Program-made: the position numbers and the translations under genes
NCBI GenBank assembly: GCA_938085045.1
Contig: CALKGI010000028.1
Span: 62,001 to 126,000 of the forward strand
Length of the DNA stretch: 64,000 nucleotides
From: an uncultured Alteromonadaceae bacterium
GTDB lineage: Bacteria > Pseudomonadota > Gammaproteobacteria > Enterobacterales > Alteromonadaceae
Reading direction: 5' to 3'
Notes under the pieces: generated by a model
Told to the model about the DNA's origin: nothing
What the model saw: the letters and a program-made list of their open reading frames with translations, nothing else
Database searches by the model: none
In this document: piece by piece, positions 1 to 9,797 of the stretch
How positions within the stretch are numbered: the first letter of the stretch is position 1
Layout: each line of letters opens with the position of its first letter

Positions 1-1303
1 CAATAATTGCACGGGTAGTTGGGATGTCAAAACGTTTGCCGGTGCCGTATGGGCCGCCTGTCCAGCCGGTGTTAACCAGATAGACCTTTGAGTTAAATTC
101 ACGTACTCGCTTCATTAACAACTCGGCATAAACGCCCGCAGGACGTGGGAAGAAAGGTGCGCCGAAACAAGTTGAGAATGTTGATTCGATGTCAGAAGTT
201 GAACCGATTTCAGTTGAACCGACTTTGGCGGTGTAACCACTCAAGAAGTGATAAGCCGCGGCTTGTTCAGAAAGTACAGATACCGGAGGTAATACACCGC
301 TAACGTCACAAGTCAAAAATACAACGGCTTTTGGTTCACCAGCACGATTTTCAATAATGCGTTTTTCGATGTGCTCAAGCGGGTAGGCGGCGCGTGAGTT
401 TTTGGTCAGGCTGGTATCGGTGTAATCAACTTCACGCTGTTCGTCCATTACGACGTTTTCGAGGATAGTACCAAAACGGATCGCATTCCAGATAACAGGT
501 TCGTTTTTCTGAGATAGGTCGATACACTTAGCGTAACAACCGCCTTCGATATTAAATACACTGCCAGGTGCCCAGCCATGTTCGTCATCACCAATCAGTG
601 AACGTTTAGGGTCTGCTGACAAGGTTGTTTTACCAGTACCAGATAAACCAAAGAACAAAGTGGTATCGCCATCATCACCAACATTTGCTGAACAATGCAT
701 AGGCAATACATCTTTTGCTGGCAACAGGAAGTTTTGCACAGAGAACATTGCTTTTTTCATCTCACCGGCGTAGCGCATACCAGCCAGTAAAACTTTGCGT
801 TGGGCGAAATTAATCATCACTACGCCATCGCTGTTTGTGCCATCGCGTTCAGGCTTACAAACAAATGAAGGGACGTTCATGACCTGCCAAGTGGGTTTGT
901 TTAATGCATTCCAGTTTTGTGGAACGATAAACAAGTTACGGGCAAATACATGATGCCAAGCTGTTTCGGTGGTGACCGTCATTGAAATGGTGTGCTCTGG
1001 ATCAGAACCTACTTCAAGTGGCGATACAAAATGATCGCTATCTTGAACATAAGCTTCAACTCGGGCCCACAGGGCGTCAAATTTTTCAGCGTCGATTGGT
1101 TGGTTGACGTTGCCCCATTGAATATCGTTTTGAGTACTGTCTTCCTGCACGATGAAACGATCTTTGGGAGAACGTCCAGTGCGGCGTCCAGTCTCGGCTA
1201 CAAATGCGCCATTGGCGGCAATTTTGCCTTCTTCTCGACGAACGGCATGTTCAATCAATTCAGCTACTGATAGATCGACATAACGAGTTGCGTTCGATGT
1301 CAT
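1..1303 (-). CDS. pckA: Phosphoenolpyruvate carboxykinase (ATP), C-terminus cut by window edge
   Basis: Catalyses ATP-dependent decarboxylation of oxaloacetate to phosphoenolpyruvate, the first committed step of gluconeogenesis in the cytoplasm. About 434 N-terminal residues are visible of the roughly 530-540 usual for the family. The kinase-1a P-loop [11 protein letters not shown] and the following [14 protein letters not shown] stretch are intact, and the PEPCK phrases RSPKDRF and [14 protein letters not shown] are present. The start ATG (1301-1303) is preceded by a good AAGGAGCACC ribosome binding site. It lies upstream of hslO/hslR and the gsp operon, a neighbourhood common in Alteromonadales and Vibrionales. 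Confidence 0.97.
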   Translation of the reverse strand, partial: MTSNATRYVDLSVAELIEHAVRREEGKIAANGAFVAETGRRTGRSPKDRFIVQEDSTQNDIQWGNVNQPIDAEKFDALWARVEAYVQDSDHFVSPLEVGSDPEHTISMTVTTETAWHHVFARNLFIVPQNWNALNKPTWQVMNVPSFVCKPERDGTNSDGVVMINFAQRKVLLAGMRYAGEMKKAMFSVQNFLLPAKDVLPMHCSANVGDDGDTTLFFGLSGTGKTTLSADPKRSLIGDDEHGWAPGSVFNIEGGCYAKCIDLSQKNEPVIWNAIRFGTILENVVMDEQREVDYTDTSLTKNSRAAYPLEHIEKRIIENRAGEPKAVVFLTCDVSGVLPPVSVLSEQAAAYHFLSGYTAKVGSTEIGSTSDIESTFSTCFGAPFFPRPAGVYAELLMKRVREFNSKVYLVNTGWTGGPYGTGKRFDIPTTRAII

Positions 1304-1440
1304 GTGAGGGTGCTCCTTGAAACGGGCTGTAATTAGTGGTTAATAGCAGGTTAAAATATGATGCTAATTTTGCGCGCCATTTTACAGTAAATGATCATAA
1401 TGATCGACTAGTATTCCGCCATTATTTCATATAACTAAAT
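1304..1440 (-). promoter_or_regulatory. pckA leader with palindrome
   Basis: This AT-rich stretch upstream of pckA holds the ribosome binding site about 6 bases before the start. It also holds a perfect inverted repeat, GATCAT-A-ATGATC, at 1393-1405 that could be a regulator site. I could not assign clear -35 and -10 boxes. Confidence 0.4.
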
Positions 1441-1560
1441 TGTATGCAAAAACAATTTAATTTGTTCAAGAGGTGGTCAAATAAGGAGTGGGGTGATGTA
1501 AGCTTTTTGTTGTTGTTTTTAGAGGTTGAAGTTCATCAGTTATGTTTATTTAGGTCAATA

Positions 1561-1584
1561 AAAAGCCCGGCAGGTGCCGGGCTT
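1561..1584 (-). terminator. Rho-independent terminator of the M36 peptidase gene
   Basis: A perfect 9-bp stem (AAGCCCGGC / GCCGGGCTT) with a 4-base loop lies 33 bases after the stop codon at 1617. Read on the minus strand it is followed by a run of T (TTTTTA). It fits transcription ending after the protease gene. Confidence 0.85.
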
Positions 1585-1616
1585 CAATTTGTTAAGTGTT
1601 ACGTTAAGGTTAAACC

Positions 1617-4600
1617 TTACTTAACAAGTTTTTGCTTTCTACGACGGATGAACGCCAAAGGAGCCAACAGTAGTGTAACCAGACCCATGCCTGCACCACT
1701 AGAAGTGTTTTTGATGTTTACAGTCATATTGACCGCATCACTGGTGAACACGCCATCGCTTACGGTTACAGATACAGCAGAAGTGCTGTCTTCAGTTACT
1801 CGTGGTGCGATGAACTCGTAAGTGTTGCCACTGTTGTTGACTGCTTCGCCATCTACCATCCAGGTATAGGTCAGGTCATCACCATCAGTGTCGACACCAG
1901 TTACAGACAATGTAACGCTCTTCTTCTCATCAACTGAATAAGTTGCTGAGTCGGCTGACAATGTTGGTGCAGTGTTACCCAATACTGTGAAGCTGAACGA
2001 GGCTGCTTCACTGGTGAATTCACCATCAGAAGTCATTGCAGTAAACGTCAACATTTCGTCGTCATCAACTTGTGGTGCATTAAACGTCAAGTGGTCTGTT
2101 GTACTTGCGAACGTAGCAGCTGTACCGCCAGTTTGAGCCCAAGTATACGTCAGAGCATCACCTTCAGGATCTTCACCCATGGCAATCAAGGTCACTTCCA
2201 TATTTTCATTGACTTGCTCAGGACCAGTAATACCGCTAACCATAGGTGCACTGTTAACGTTAGTGATTCTCACACCAACTGTTGCTGTGCTGGCTGCTGC
2301 GCCGTCACTTACTTCAACACTAAAGGTCATGTCAGTGTCAGAACCTACAACCGGTGCTGTGAAGCTTGGCGTTGCAGAGTGTGAATCGTCAAGTGTTACA
2401 TCAGGACCAGAAGTTTGAGTCCAGTTGTAAGTGAACGCACTGTTGTTAGCTGCTGCTACTGCGGCAAACTCTTCATAGGTGTCGTATTGACGCAAGATAT
2501 TTGCTTTACCTGGATCATCATGGTCGATTACGTTAACGCTCAACGTAATGACATTTTGATCGCCACCAGCGGCTTCAGTCACTTCTTGAGTTTGAGTGCC
2601 AATCGCAGGTGGACGGTTAACACAAACGCCTGAGTCAGCAACAATTGAAGACCAAGCTGGGTTTTCTGCGTTAGTGAATGAAACATCATCAAGGTTCCAA
2701 CCCCAACCACCAGCGGCTTGGTCAGTACCAATACGGAAGCGGAATTGAACATCATGACCGTTCATTGTGCCTTCTGGGAAGGTAATACGCTCTGGTGTGA
2801 TCCACAAAGTACTAATGGTATCAACGAAGGCTGTACGGCCACCCAATACTGGGTTGCTGTCTACCAAAGTACCGTTGTAACCACCGTTTTCTGTAAAGCT
2901 ACCACCAGCTGCGATTACGTCGGTCCAATCACCGCCATCTACACTGATTTCTAATACAGAACCATCCCAATATATAGCTGGAGTGTCGCCATCGGCTGGG
3001 CTTACTTCATATTCATAGTAATGATTGAAGTCCATGGCAAATTCGCCACTAGCGCCAACTTTTACCATTGGTGACATCAAAGAGATATCTGTTTGAACTC
3101 GGCCATCAGGACCCATCATGGTGTTACCGGTACCAAAGCCAACATCAAGAACTGTCCAGTCATCTAAGCCAACGAAGTTACCTGAATCGGCAGGACCAAT
3201 TTTGTGTTGTGACCAATCAGCCCAAACAGTTGGTATTGTTTCAAAATCGTCCATTGTACGACGTTCATCTTTGGCGATATCACGGTTAACAGTAACTGTT
3301 GCATCAATGTCTGCTGGCAAACGAGCTGAGCTGTCTTCTGCTGAAAAGGTGATGTGAATTGGAATAGTTGAGTTTACATCGGCACTATTAAGTGTCATTT
3401 CAACAAGTGCGCTTTTTGAAGCATTCCAAACATGCATGTTTTCAAATTCGACAACGCCACCATTTGCAAAAGTAACATCAGCTGTTGAGCTAACCATGGC
3501 TTTAACGCCATGTTGCATTGTTGTACCACTGTTGCGAACTGTGAAGCGTAACGCTGCTGTTTCACCGACATCTAGAATATCGTCAGAGTCACAGAACGCA
3601 CCTTCTAGACCAACATATGCAGTGTCAAGGTCGGCTGCTGTCAATTCAACTGCACTATATTGTGTAGTGAAGTCTTCAACAACGCCTGCATGTCCTTGGC
3701 TTGCATCTGTGCCGTCAAATCCGGCATCATTACGGGCAGGAGATACTGCGCCTGGGCCCATACCACGTTTAGCGAAGGCTGCACGCATAAGAGTGTAGTC
3801 GTCCATGCTATTGGCGATTACAACTGCAAGTATTGCATCACGTGCTTCAGTATAGGTTGGATTGGCTGGGGTCATCTTCAAGCCTGCAACGATGTAATCC
3901 ATCATTTGGCCTTCTGACTCATCAAACGATTTGCCATCACGATTCAACAAGGCAACATAAGATTCCCATAATGCCAATGCCCAGATTTCACCTGCGGCGT
4001 GAACTTCAGCATTGAATCCACCGCTCTTGCCAAAATCGCTTGAGTTAAGCGGATGAGTGTCAGGCAATGCGACTTGATCTTGGATGTGTTTAAACGTTAG
4101 TGCGTTAAACTCCATGTTGGTTGTGTATGGTGCTCTACGTAAACCGAAGTAGTACGGGTCAGTCCAGCCACCGTTGTTAAGTGAATAACCACCATCGTTA
4201 TAAAGCGCTTCAAAATGCTCGTTTCCGGCAATTTGTTGATCTTCTTCACGAACGACATGCATCAAGGCAACAAAGTCACCCCAACCTTCACCCATACTGC
4301 CGCCTTGGCTATTACCATACATGCCTACAGCTAAACGACCAGAGAAATAGTGACCCCACTCATGCTCGATAATTGGGTTATCCACTGTTCCGTCACGTAC
4401 TGACTGATCGGATGCTACGCTGACTTCAATCGGACCGTTGGCCATTTCGGCATAGGTTGCAACACCGGTGTTATAAGAAATTGATAGAACTGGGATTGTG
4501 ATATTTGGTGGATTGTCACCAGCACCCATGTTAACCAATTGATCTGGATTGTCGGTATCATTGTTGGCTATGAGCACACCCAGTGCGCCAGCAGCTTGAG

Positions 4601-6356
4601 CATTGCCCGCTTTTAATGAGAAATCACAAGCGCCACGGTCAAGAATGACAATGTTACCAGCCAGTGCATCGGCGTTAGTTGCAGATTCACAAGCATCGTT
4701 TGCTGGGTCTGTGCCATCTTCATAACGAACTAGACTACCAGATAAGTTATACACACCTGGGCTAAAGCTTGAGTTAAGGAAGTCGACTTCTGTTTGTGTA
4801 CCAATGCTCAAAGGTAAGTTATTACCTTCAACCCACAAATACATTTGCATCCGTGGTGAACGACCATCGTTAGGAATGGTCATGTTGGCATTGTTGGTGC
4901 TTTCGCTATCTTGACCTTGAACATGTAACGGATCGCCGTCTAAACCGCCACGACCGAAGTTGTCCATTTGTGCATTACCCGATGCTTCGTCAAAACCGTG
5001 GTCATAGTAAACATCATGAAGGTAGTTGTTTACATAGAACAAGTTGACGATAGCGGCATTCATGTTGGTTGGCGTATCGTGAGCATCAGTTTGAGTGAAC
5101 TGGTAATCAAATGCGCCAGCAGAAGTTGTTTGAGCTCTGACGTCACCTGGAACTGCATTACCTTCATCATCTGTGGTTGGGGCGTTGAATCCATCTGGTG
5201 CTGTAATGTCGGCATAAGCATCAACATTGTTACCAGTAGTTTCAGTTGCGCCCGCTGGCAGCCATGGATCGTTGGTTGAAATACCAACGTTCTCAATCGT
5301 CAGGTCATTCATTGGCTGTTGTACTTCGGTCAAAACGTCAGTAGCAACACCCGTTGGATGAGGTGATAATTCGTTACCCATTGGGCTGTCGTAAGGTTTG
5401 TATGGTGCAGTGGCATCAGCAAACACTTTATAAGTGAAAGCTTCATTAAAGGTCATGCTGTGACGGCTTAAGATAGTACCGTTTTTAGCTGAGATCACAT
5501 AGCGATAACCTTGTGAACTTGTAGAACCTTTAGTGGCACCGATAACTTCAATATAGTAAGCCGGAACCAAGTCTTTTTTACCTGGGTAATAAACTTTCTT
5601 AGCGCGAACTTCGTCAGAAACGCTTAACTGGCTGTCGCCGTTTTGCACTTTGAAGTTCTGGTATTTACCTTTGTCAGCAGATTTGGTCATGCTGACTTCG
5701 TCACCACCCATGTCACCAATAGCAACATTGATAGCATCGGTTACAGCGAATTTAAACTGAACGCCAATCGGTTGGAGCGGCATTTTGGCTTTAGAGAAGT
5801 AACCGGTTGTGGCAACCAATTCCATGTCTTGATTCATCAATACATTGAATTGACGACCTTCAACTTCGATACCATTAACCATTTGTTGATACTTGGAAAC
5901 AAGACCACCACGACCTGTGTCGTGTATGTATTTCAGTTCAGCTTGAGCAATGGCATCAGTTGTTACGCCATGTTTGGCACCTACTGTTTGTGCGAATTGC
6001 AATGAAGCTTGTTCAATACCAGCTTTGCGGTTTAATACGTTAAAAGGAACCGCCGCTTTGCTTTGCTCACTGGTAGCCCAGCTGAAAGTATGAACGTCTA
6101 ATACTTTGTCATAATGATCAGATTTGGCTGTGCGGGTGATCCCGCGGTTGAGGTTTTCGACTTTTTTAAAGTCATTCGCTACTCGGACATTGGGGGCTTT
6201 GGCATTGTTTTTGGCTTCTCGGGCCATCTGGACGTTGTAGTCAAAGCTTGGTAAAGCATGTTTGGCTGGGAGTGAATGAGAAGCTGCGAACGCGGTGCTG
6301 GTCAGCACAGAAGAAACAGCAGCGGCGACAAGCGTCGTTCTTATTTTGTTATCCAT
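1617..6356 (-). CDS. Secreted M36 (fungalysin-type) metalloprotease with PA and Ig-like domains and C-terminal sorting tail
   Basis: A 1579-residue exported zinc protease. The start at 6356 follows a GAAGGTAAT ribosome binding site and gives a clean signal peptide ending near TAFAASHS; an in-frame ATG at 6401 would add 15 residues ahead of it. The N-terminal third looks like an FTP/PepSY propeptide. A protease-associated insert (GACDFSLKAGNAQAAGALGV) lies near 555-610. The zinc site HEWGH is near residue 664, followed by EGWGDF carrying the third ligand, as in M36. Three PKD/cadherin-like repeats fill about 1245-1545. The last 30 residues are a Ser/Gly hinge, a hydrophobic helix and RRRKQK, resembling a GlyGly-CTERM tail cut by rhombosortase. 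It is probably exported by the nearby type II system and processed at the cell surface. Confidence 0.93.
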   Translation of the reverse strand: MDNKIRTTLVAAAVSSVLTSTAFAASHSLPAKHALPSFDYNVQMAREAKNNAKAPNVRVANDFKKVENLNRGITRTAKSDHYDKVLDVHTFSWATSEQSKAAVPFNVLNRKAGIEQASLQFAQTVGAKHGVTTDAIAQAELKYIHDTGRGGLVSKYQQMVNGIEVEGRQFNVLMNQDMELVATTGYFSKAKMPLQPIGVQFKFAVTDAINVAIGDMGGDEVSMTKSADKGKYQNFKVQNGDSQLSVSDEVRAKKVYYPGKKDLVPAYYIEVIGATKGSTSSQGYRYVISAKNGTILSRHSMTFNEAFTYKVFADATAPYKPYDSPMGNELSPHPTGVATDVLTEVQQPMNDLTIENVGISTNDPWLPAGATETTGNNVDAYADITAPDGFNAPTTDDEGNAVPGDVRAQTTSAGAFDYQFTQTDAHDTPTNMNAAIVNLFYVNNYLHDVYYDHGFDEASGNAQMDNFGRGGLDGDPLHVQGQDSESTNNANMTIPNDGRSPRMQMYLWVEGNNLPLSIGTQTEVDFLNSSFSPGVYNLSGSLVRYEDGTDPANDACESATNADALAGNIVILDRGACDFSLKAGNAQAAGALGVLIANNDTDNPDQLVNMGAGDNPPNITIPVLSISYNTGVATYAEMANGPIEVSVASDQSVRDGTVDNPIIEHEWGHYFSGRLAVGMYGNSQGGSMGEGWGDFVALMHVVREEDQQIAGNEHFEALYNDGGYSLNNGGWTDPYYFGLRRAPYTTNMEFNALTFKHIQDQVALPDTHPLNSSDFGKSGGFNAEVHAAGEIWALALWESYVALLNRDGKSFDESEGQMMDYIVAGLKMTPANPTYTEARDAILAVVIANSMDDYTLMRAAFAKRGMGPGAVSPARNDAGFDGTDASQGHAGVVEDFTTQYSAVELTAADLDTAYVGLEGAFCDSDDILDVGETAALRFTVRNSGTTMQHGVKAMVSSTADVTFANGGVVEFENMHVWNASKSALVEMTLNSADVNSTIPIHITFSAEDSSARLPADIDATVTVNRDIAKDERRTMDDFETIPTVWADWSQHKIGPADSGNFVGLDDWTVLDVGFGTGNTMMGPDGRVQTDISLMSPMVKVGASGEFAMDFNHYYEYEVSPADGDTPAIYWDGSVLEISVDGGDWTDVIAAGGSFTENGGYNGTLVDSNPVLGGRTAFVDTISTLWITPERITFPEGTMNGHDVQFRFRIGTDQAAGGWGWNLDDVSFTNAENPAWSSIVADSGVCVNRPPAIGTQTQEVTEAAGGDQNVITLSVNVIDHDDPGKANILRQYDTYEEFAAVAAANNSAFTYNWTQTSGPDVTLDDSHSATPSFTAPVVGSDTDMTFSVEVSDGAAASTATVGVRITNVNSAPMVSGITGPEQVNENMEVTLIAMGEDPEGDALTYTWAQTGGTAATFASTTDHLTFNAPQVDDDEMLTFTAMTSDGEFTSEAASFSFTVLGNTAPTLSADSATYSVDEKKSVTLSVTGVDTDGDDLTYTWMVDGEAVNNSGNTYEFIAPRVTEDSTSAVSVTVSDGVFTSDAVNMTVNIKNTSSGAGMGLVTLLLAPLAFIRRRKQKLVK

Positions 6357-6455
6357 CGGATTACCTTCAGTTTTGGTAGTAAAGCTATTGTAGAAGTGCA
6401 ACAGCCTTTTTGTTCACCCTTGGGGCACGCGCTTAAAGGATGACTAATTATCATA

Positions 6456-6484
6456 ATTATGTAAAGAAATTTAAGCATTTTCAA
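6456..6484 (-). promoter_or_regulatory. Sigma70-type promoter for the M36 protease
   Basis: On the minus strand TTGAAA (6479-6484) and CATAAT (6456-6461) are separated by exactly 17 bases. The promoter lies about 100 bases upstream of the 6356 start and just beyond the terminator-like hairpin at 6508-6529, so the gene is probably transcribed alone. Confidence 0.55.
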
Positions 6485-6503
6485 TATAGCAGCATTTTCC
6501 AAG

Positions 6504-6529
6504 AAAAAAAACACGCATTATCGTGTTTT
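6504..6529 (-). terminator. Terminator-like hairpin downstream of hslO
   Basis: Stem AAAACACG / CGTGTTTT with a 6-base loop, followed on the minus strand by eight T. It lies about 140 bases past the hslO stop and just ahead of the protease promoter. It would insulate the two units. Confidence 0.65.
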
Positions 6530-6617
6530 TGTTAGATATCTGCTATGGGGCTGGGCACCCTGTATACAGGGGATGGGGACTGATTATTAAAGAAGCAATC
6601 GAGTCTTTTAGGGGATG

Positions 6618-6647
6618 TGTCACCATGACTGTGGTGTCAATGGTGAC
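6618..6647. repeat. Inverted repeat in the hslO 3' region
   Basis: Nine-base arms TGTCACCAT / ATGGTGACA are separated by 12 bases and sit about 20 bases past the hslO stop. There is no adjacent T run in the hslO direction, so this is an RNA hairpin or weak attenuator at most. Confidence 0.4.
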
Positions 6648-6668
6648 AAAACGATTTTAAAACTAGGA

Positions 6669-7556
6669 TTAGCTTGGTAATTTTTTGATGTCGGCTGCAT
6701 CAAAGGAAAAACGGGCTTGACAAAATTGACAATCGACATTGATAGGGCCTTGTGACTCAACCTGTTCAAGTAACTCCTGTTTGTCCATACCGACCAGTGC
6801 CGCTTCGGTTTTTTCGCGGCTGCAGCCACATTTAAATTTAACTTCTTTTGATGGGAAAATAGTGGGATTTTCTTGATGGTATAACCGAGTTAACAAAGTA
6901 TTTGCATCTAGATGCAATAATTCTTGGTCTTTAACCGTGCTGGTCAATACCGACAAATGTTGAAAATCCTCTTCAGCGCGGGTGGTGTTGGCAGGCAGTA
7001 TTTGTAAAAACAGCGCAGCAGCTTTGTTATTTTCTGGTGACAGCTCGCAGGCTATCCAAAGTTTGGTTTTGAGCTGTTCAGATTGTTTAAAGTAAGCTTC
7101 AAAGCATTGTGCCAAATTCTCACCTTCTAATAAGACGATGCCTTGGTAACGTTCACCTTTAACTGGGGTGATGGTGATCACCATGTGGCCATGGCCAAGA
7201 AGTGAATGCAAATCTTCGTTCACGATTTCACCTTGTAATTTGGCTAAGCCGCGCAATTCTAATTTGTTGTTACCGTTGATCACCGCATAATTGACCGGAC
7301 CATCACCTTGTAACTGCACCGAAATATCGCCTTCAAACTTTAGTGTGGCGGTCAGTAGGGCGGTTGCGACCATCAGTTCTGCCAAAAGCTGTTTTACTGG
7401 CTGAGGGTATTGGTGATTTTCAAATACTTGATTGAGGCTTTGATTAATTTGCACCAACTCACCACGGCAATCTAGCTCATTAAAAACGTAGCGGTGAAGC
7501 CTGTCGTTTTGCTGTTCATTTTGTTGAGGTTGGTTTTTACTTAGAGAGTCGGTCAT
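6669..7556 (-). CDS. hslO: Hsp33 redox-regulated molecular chaperone
   Basis: A cytoplasmic holdase activated by oxidation that binds unfolding proteins during oxidative heat stress. It has 295 residues, the usual Hsp33 length. The C-terminal redox switch is complete: CGC near residue 238 and CQFC near 271, giving the four zinc-binding cysteines in the CxC-n-CxxC layout. The start has AAAGGGG about 7 bases upstream. The gene follows hslR by 11 bases, so they form a heat-shock operon. Confidence 0.97.
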   Translation of the reverse strand: MTDSLSKNQPQQNEQQNDRLHRYVFNELDCRGELVQINQSLNQVFENHQYPQPVKQLLAELMVATALLTATLKFEGDISVQLQGDGPVNYAVINGNNKLELRGLAKLQGEIVNEDLHSLLGHGHMVITITPVKGERYQGIVLLEGENLAQCFEAYFKQSEQLKTKLWIACELSPENNKAAALFLQILPANTTRAEEDFQHLSVLTSTVKDQELLHLDANTLLTRLYHQENPTIFPSKEVKFKCGCSREKTEAALVGMDKQELLEQVESQGPINVDCQFCQARFSFDAADIKKLPS

Positions 7557-7567
7557 GGGAAACCCCT

Positions 7568-7978
7568 TTAACTGTTCTTGAATTGAATGATTTGACGACG
7601 TTGCTTTTTGTCGGGCCTACGTTCTGGCGCAGGAGAGAAAAATGCATTGTTTTTGCGATCTTCCGCATTTTTCTCACGTTTGGCAATACTTTTAGCGGTT
7701 TCACTATATAAGGTTTGTGCTTCGGGGGCGCCTCGTCGATGTCCGCTGATACGCTCAATGATAACCGTTTTTTCTTCATTGCCTTGAGACAGTGTGATGG
7801 TCGCGCCAAGTTCAACGTGTTTACTCGCTTTGCTACGTTGCTCATTATAATGAACTTTACCACCTTGAACCATCTCTCTGGCAATGCTACGGGTCTTATA
7901 AAAGCGGGCTGCCCAAAGCCATTTGTCGAGCCGTACGGCATCTACTTCGTCTGCTTGAGCTTGTTTGTTTTTTGCCAT
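7568..7978 (-). CDS. hslR: Hsp15, ribosome-associated S4-domain heat-shock protein
   Basis: Binds free 50S subunits carrying a stalled nascent chain and helps recycle them. The 136-residue protein begins with a canonical S4 RNA-binding domain (VRLDKWLWAARFYKTRS, then GGKVHYN) and ends in a lysine/arginine-rich tail (RRPDKKQRRQ), as in E. coli Hsp15. It is first in the hslR-hslO operon. The gsp operon begins about 700 bases away on the opposite strand. Confidence 0.95.
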   Translation of the reverse strand: MAKNKQAQADEVDAVRLDKWLWAARFYKTRSIAREMVQGGKVHYNEQRSKASKHVELGATITLSQGNEEKTVIIERISGHRRGAPEAQTLYSETAKSIAKREKNAEDRKNNAFFSPAPERRPDKKQRRQIIQFKNS

Positions 7979-8052
7979 TGGGTTGGTTTTTTTGCAACGT
8001 CTAATAATGTGGGGGAATTTAGCATAATTCTATTTTGATAAAAAGGATGGTC

Positions 8053-8116
8053 AGTGGTGGTTTTGTTAAGAGCTGGTAGAACGAAGTGGTGGCCTTGTTA
8101 AGGGGCTGGAGGAACG
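8053..8116. repeat. Imperfect tandem repeat, about 31-base unit
   Basis: Two adjacent copies of a unit starting AGTGGTGG and containing TTGTTAAG, AGCTGG/GGCTGG and GAACG lie at 8053-8083 and 8085-8116. Most positions match. No gene is seen here. Confidence 0.6.
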
Positions 8117-8158
8117 GCAATGCTGTTGACTTAAGAATAAAAAATCAAAAACTTATCA

Positions 8159-8190
8159 CCACAGAGGACGCAGAGAACACAGAGAAGGGC
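8159..8190. repeat. CACAGAG-type short repeat
   Basis: Contains CACAGAGGACGCAGAG followed by AACACAGAGAAG. It resembles the CACGGAG repeats at 60204-60360, suggesting a dispersed non-coding repeat family in this genome. Open frames across it read as repeat translation, not protein. Confidence 0.6.
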
Positions 8191-8682
8191 AAAAAACAGC
8201 AAATTGGGTCTTTTTCTTTGACCCCCTTGCGGAGCCTCCGTTCCTCCGGCCACCAACGAAGCCCCAGTCAAATTCGTCTCTCCACCCCCAAAACCTCTAT
8301 CGCCACCCGGACAAAAGCTGTCGCGAAGCAGACAGCGCCATGTCCTTTATGCGACAAAGTGAATCTATCCCTTTGAAATTAAACAATAATTTATGAATCG
8401 TTCACTTACTGCACGAACTTGCTATCACCCCAATTTAGGATGATACTAAAAACCGTCAGCCAACGGCGTTAAGTCAGTCTTGTTATATTAGCGACCATGA
8501 GCAGCGTACTAAAAGAGCCTGTGACATGGCAAATTACTTTATGAAGCAATTAATTGTAAATAGCAGGTAAATAATTTTCGACGCGGCTTGTTGAACCTTG
8601 TTCATTCAGGGTATCATCAACGGCTTTCTTACGGACCCAATGGGTGGGTTCGGGGTTTTATTTCAGCAAGTAAGGTTAACTT
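8191..8682. other. Intergenic leader of the gsp operon
   Basis: About 490 bases with no supportable gene. It presumably holds the gsp promoter, but no box pair could be assigned. The only clear signal is the AAGGTTAAC ribosome binding site at its end, just before the TTG start of gspC. Confidence 0.5.
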
Positions 8683-9723
8683 TTGTCTTCTTTAACAGAT
8701 GTATTAAACAAGTTAAAACAGTTGCCTCAAGCGCGTTTAAGTCAGCTTGTTGTAGCACTGGGGCTGATTTATATTGCCTCCATTTTGGCCAATATCAGCT
8801 GGATGTTGGTGCCCGGGGCTGATGGCGGTTCTAACATCACATCACCTGGACAGCGTGCTTCTAGTGCAGGCAAATCCTCTGGTTCGTCATTTAATATCGG
8901 CTCGCTAACTGGCTTGAATATCTTTGGCAAACACCAGATTGAAACCAAAAAGGTTGACGTGGCACCGCCGCCGGTTCAAACCGATGCGCCCGAAACCAAC
9001 TTGAACCTGACTTTGTCGGCCACTGTTGCCGAGGGCACGAGTGGCGAAGGTTCAGCCATCATTGAAAGTGGTGGTACTCAGGGTACTTATGGTATCGGTG
9101 AAAAAATTAATTCAAGCACGGCGATTGTCCGTCAGGTTTATACCGACCGAGTGATTATTCAAAACGGGTCAAGAAATGAAACCCTGATGCTTGATGGTGT
9201 TGAATACGACAGCAAAAATGTGGCTCACGAGGTTAAAAAACCCAATAGCAACGCACGGCCACAAAAGAAAAAACTCTCTTTGAATAACAATCGCAAGGTC
9301 GATAAACGTAAAGATCCTAAACTAAGTAGCCGATTAGCACAGCAGCGCGATGAACTGGCTAAAGACCCAAAGAAACTATTTGAATTAATTCGTTTTTCGC
9401 CTGTACGTAAAGGCGGCGGCTTGGCGGGTTATCGTCTTAACCCAGGTGCGCAGCCTGACCTGTTTAAACAAGCTGGTTTTAGGCCGAACGATTTGGCGGT
9501 AGAAGTTAACGGTTATGCCTTGAATGATATGCAACAAGCGATGAAGGTGTTGCGCGAGTTCAGAACATTGACCGAAGCCAATATAGTGGTAGAGCGTGAT
9601 GGTATTCGTACAGAAATTTTGTTCTCTTTGGATGGGGCCTCGGACAACAGTCGAGGGCCACAATCGCGTGAACCAAAACCTCGCCAGCCAGCACCGCGCA
9701 AGCCCAAAGGCCAATTAAATTAG
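8683..9723 (+). CDS. gspC: Type II secretion system protein GspC
   Basis: Inner-membrane clamp that links the GspD secretin to the inner-membrane platform. The 346-residue protein has a short cytoplasmic segment, one membrane helix near residues 20-45 (LVVALGLIYIASILANISWML), an HR domain (NLTLSATVAEGTSGEGSAII) and a C-terminal PDZ domain around 245-315 (GYRLNPG, NDLAVEVNGYALND). A Pro/Arg/Lys-rich tail follows. The start is TTG at 8683, chosen because TAAGGT lies just upstream and it gives the expected N-terminus. First gene of a twelve-gene operon. Confidence 0.95.
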   Translation: MSSLTDVLNKLKQLPQARLSQLVVALGLIYIASILANISWMLVPGADGGSNITSPGQRASSAGKSSGSSFNIGSLTGLNIFGKHQIETKKVDVAPPPVQTDAPETNLNLTLSATVAEGTSGEGSAIIESGGTQGTYGIGEKINSSTAIVRQVYTDRVIIQNGSRNETLMLDGVEYDSKNVAHEVKKPNSNARPQKKKLSLNNNRKVDKRKDPKLSSRLAQQRDELAKDPKKLFELIRFSPVRKGGGLAGYRLNPGAQPDLFKQAGFRPNDLAVEVNGYALNDMQQAMKVLREFRTLTEANIVVERDGIRTEILFSLDGASDNSRGPQSREPKPRQPAPRKPKGQLN

Positions 9724-9797
9724 ATGCATTGTCGTCTTAAAACATATTAATTAAACTTTTTGTTCAACCTGTAATACTAAACTGTGGTAAACCTAAA

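Noticed and set aside
2070-5279. Several open frames on the plus strand across the M36 protease gene
   Set aside because: They are antisense to a clear domain-rich protein and show biased composition (Cys/Trp/Ser rich) typical of shadow frames.
8086-8376. Open frame of 96 codons in the gsp upstream region
   Set aside because: It translates the CACAGAG repeat and GC-rich intergenic DNA; no ribosome binding site or family signature.
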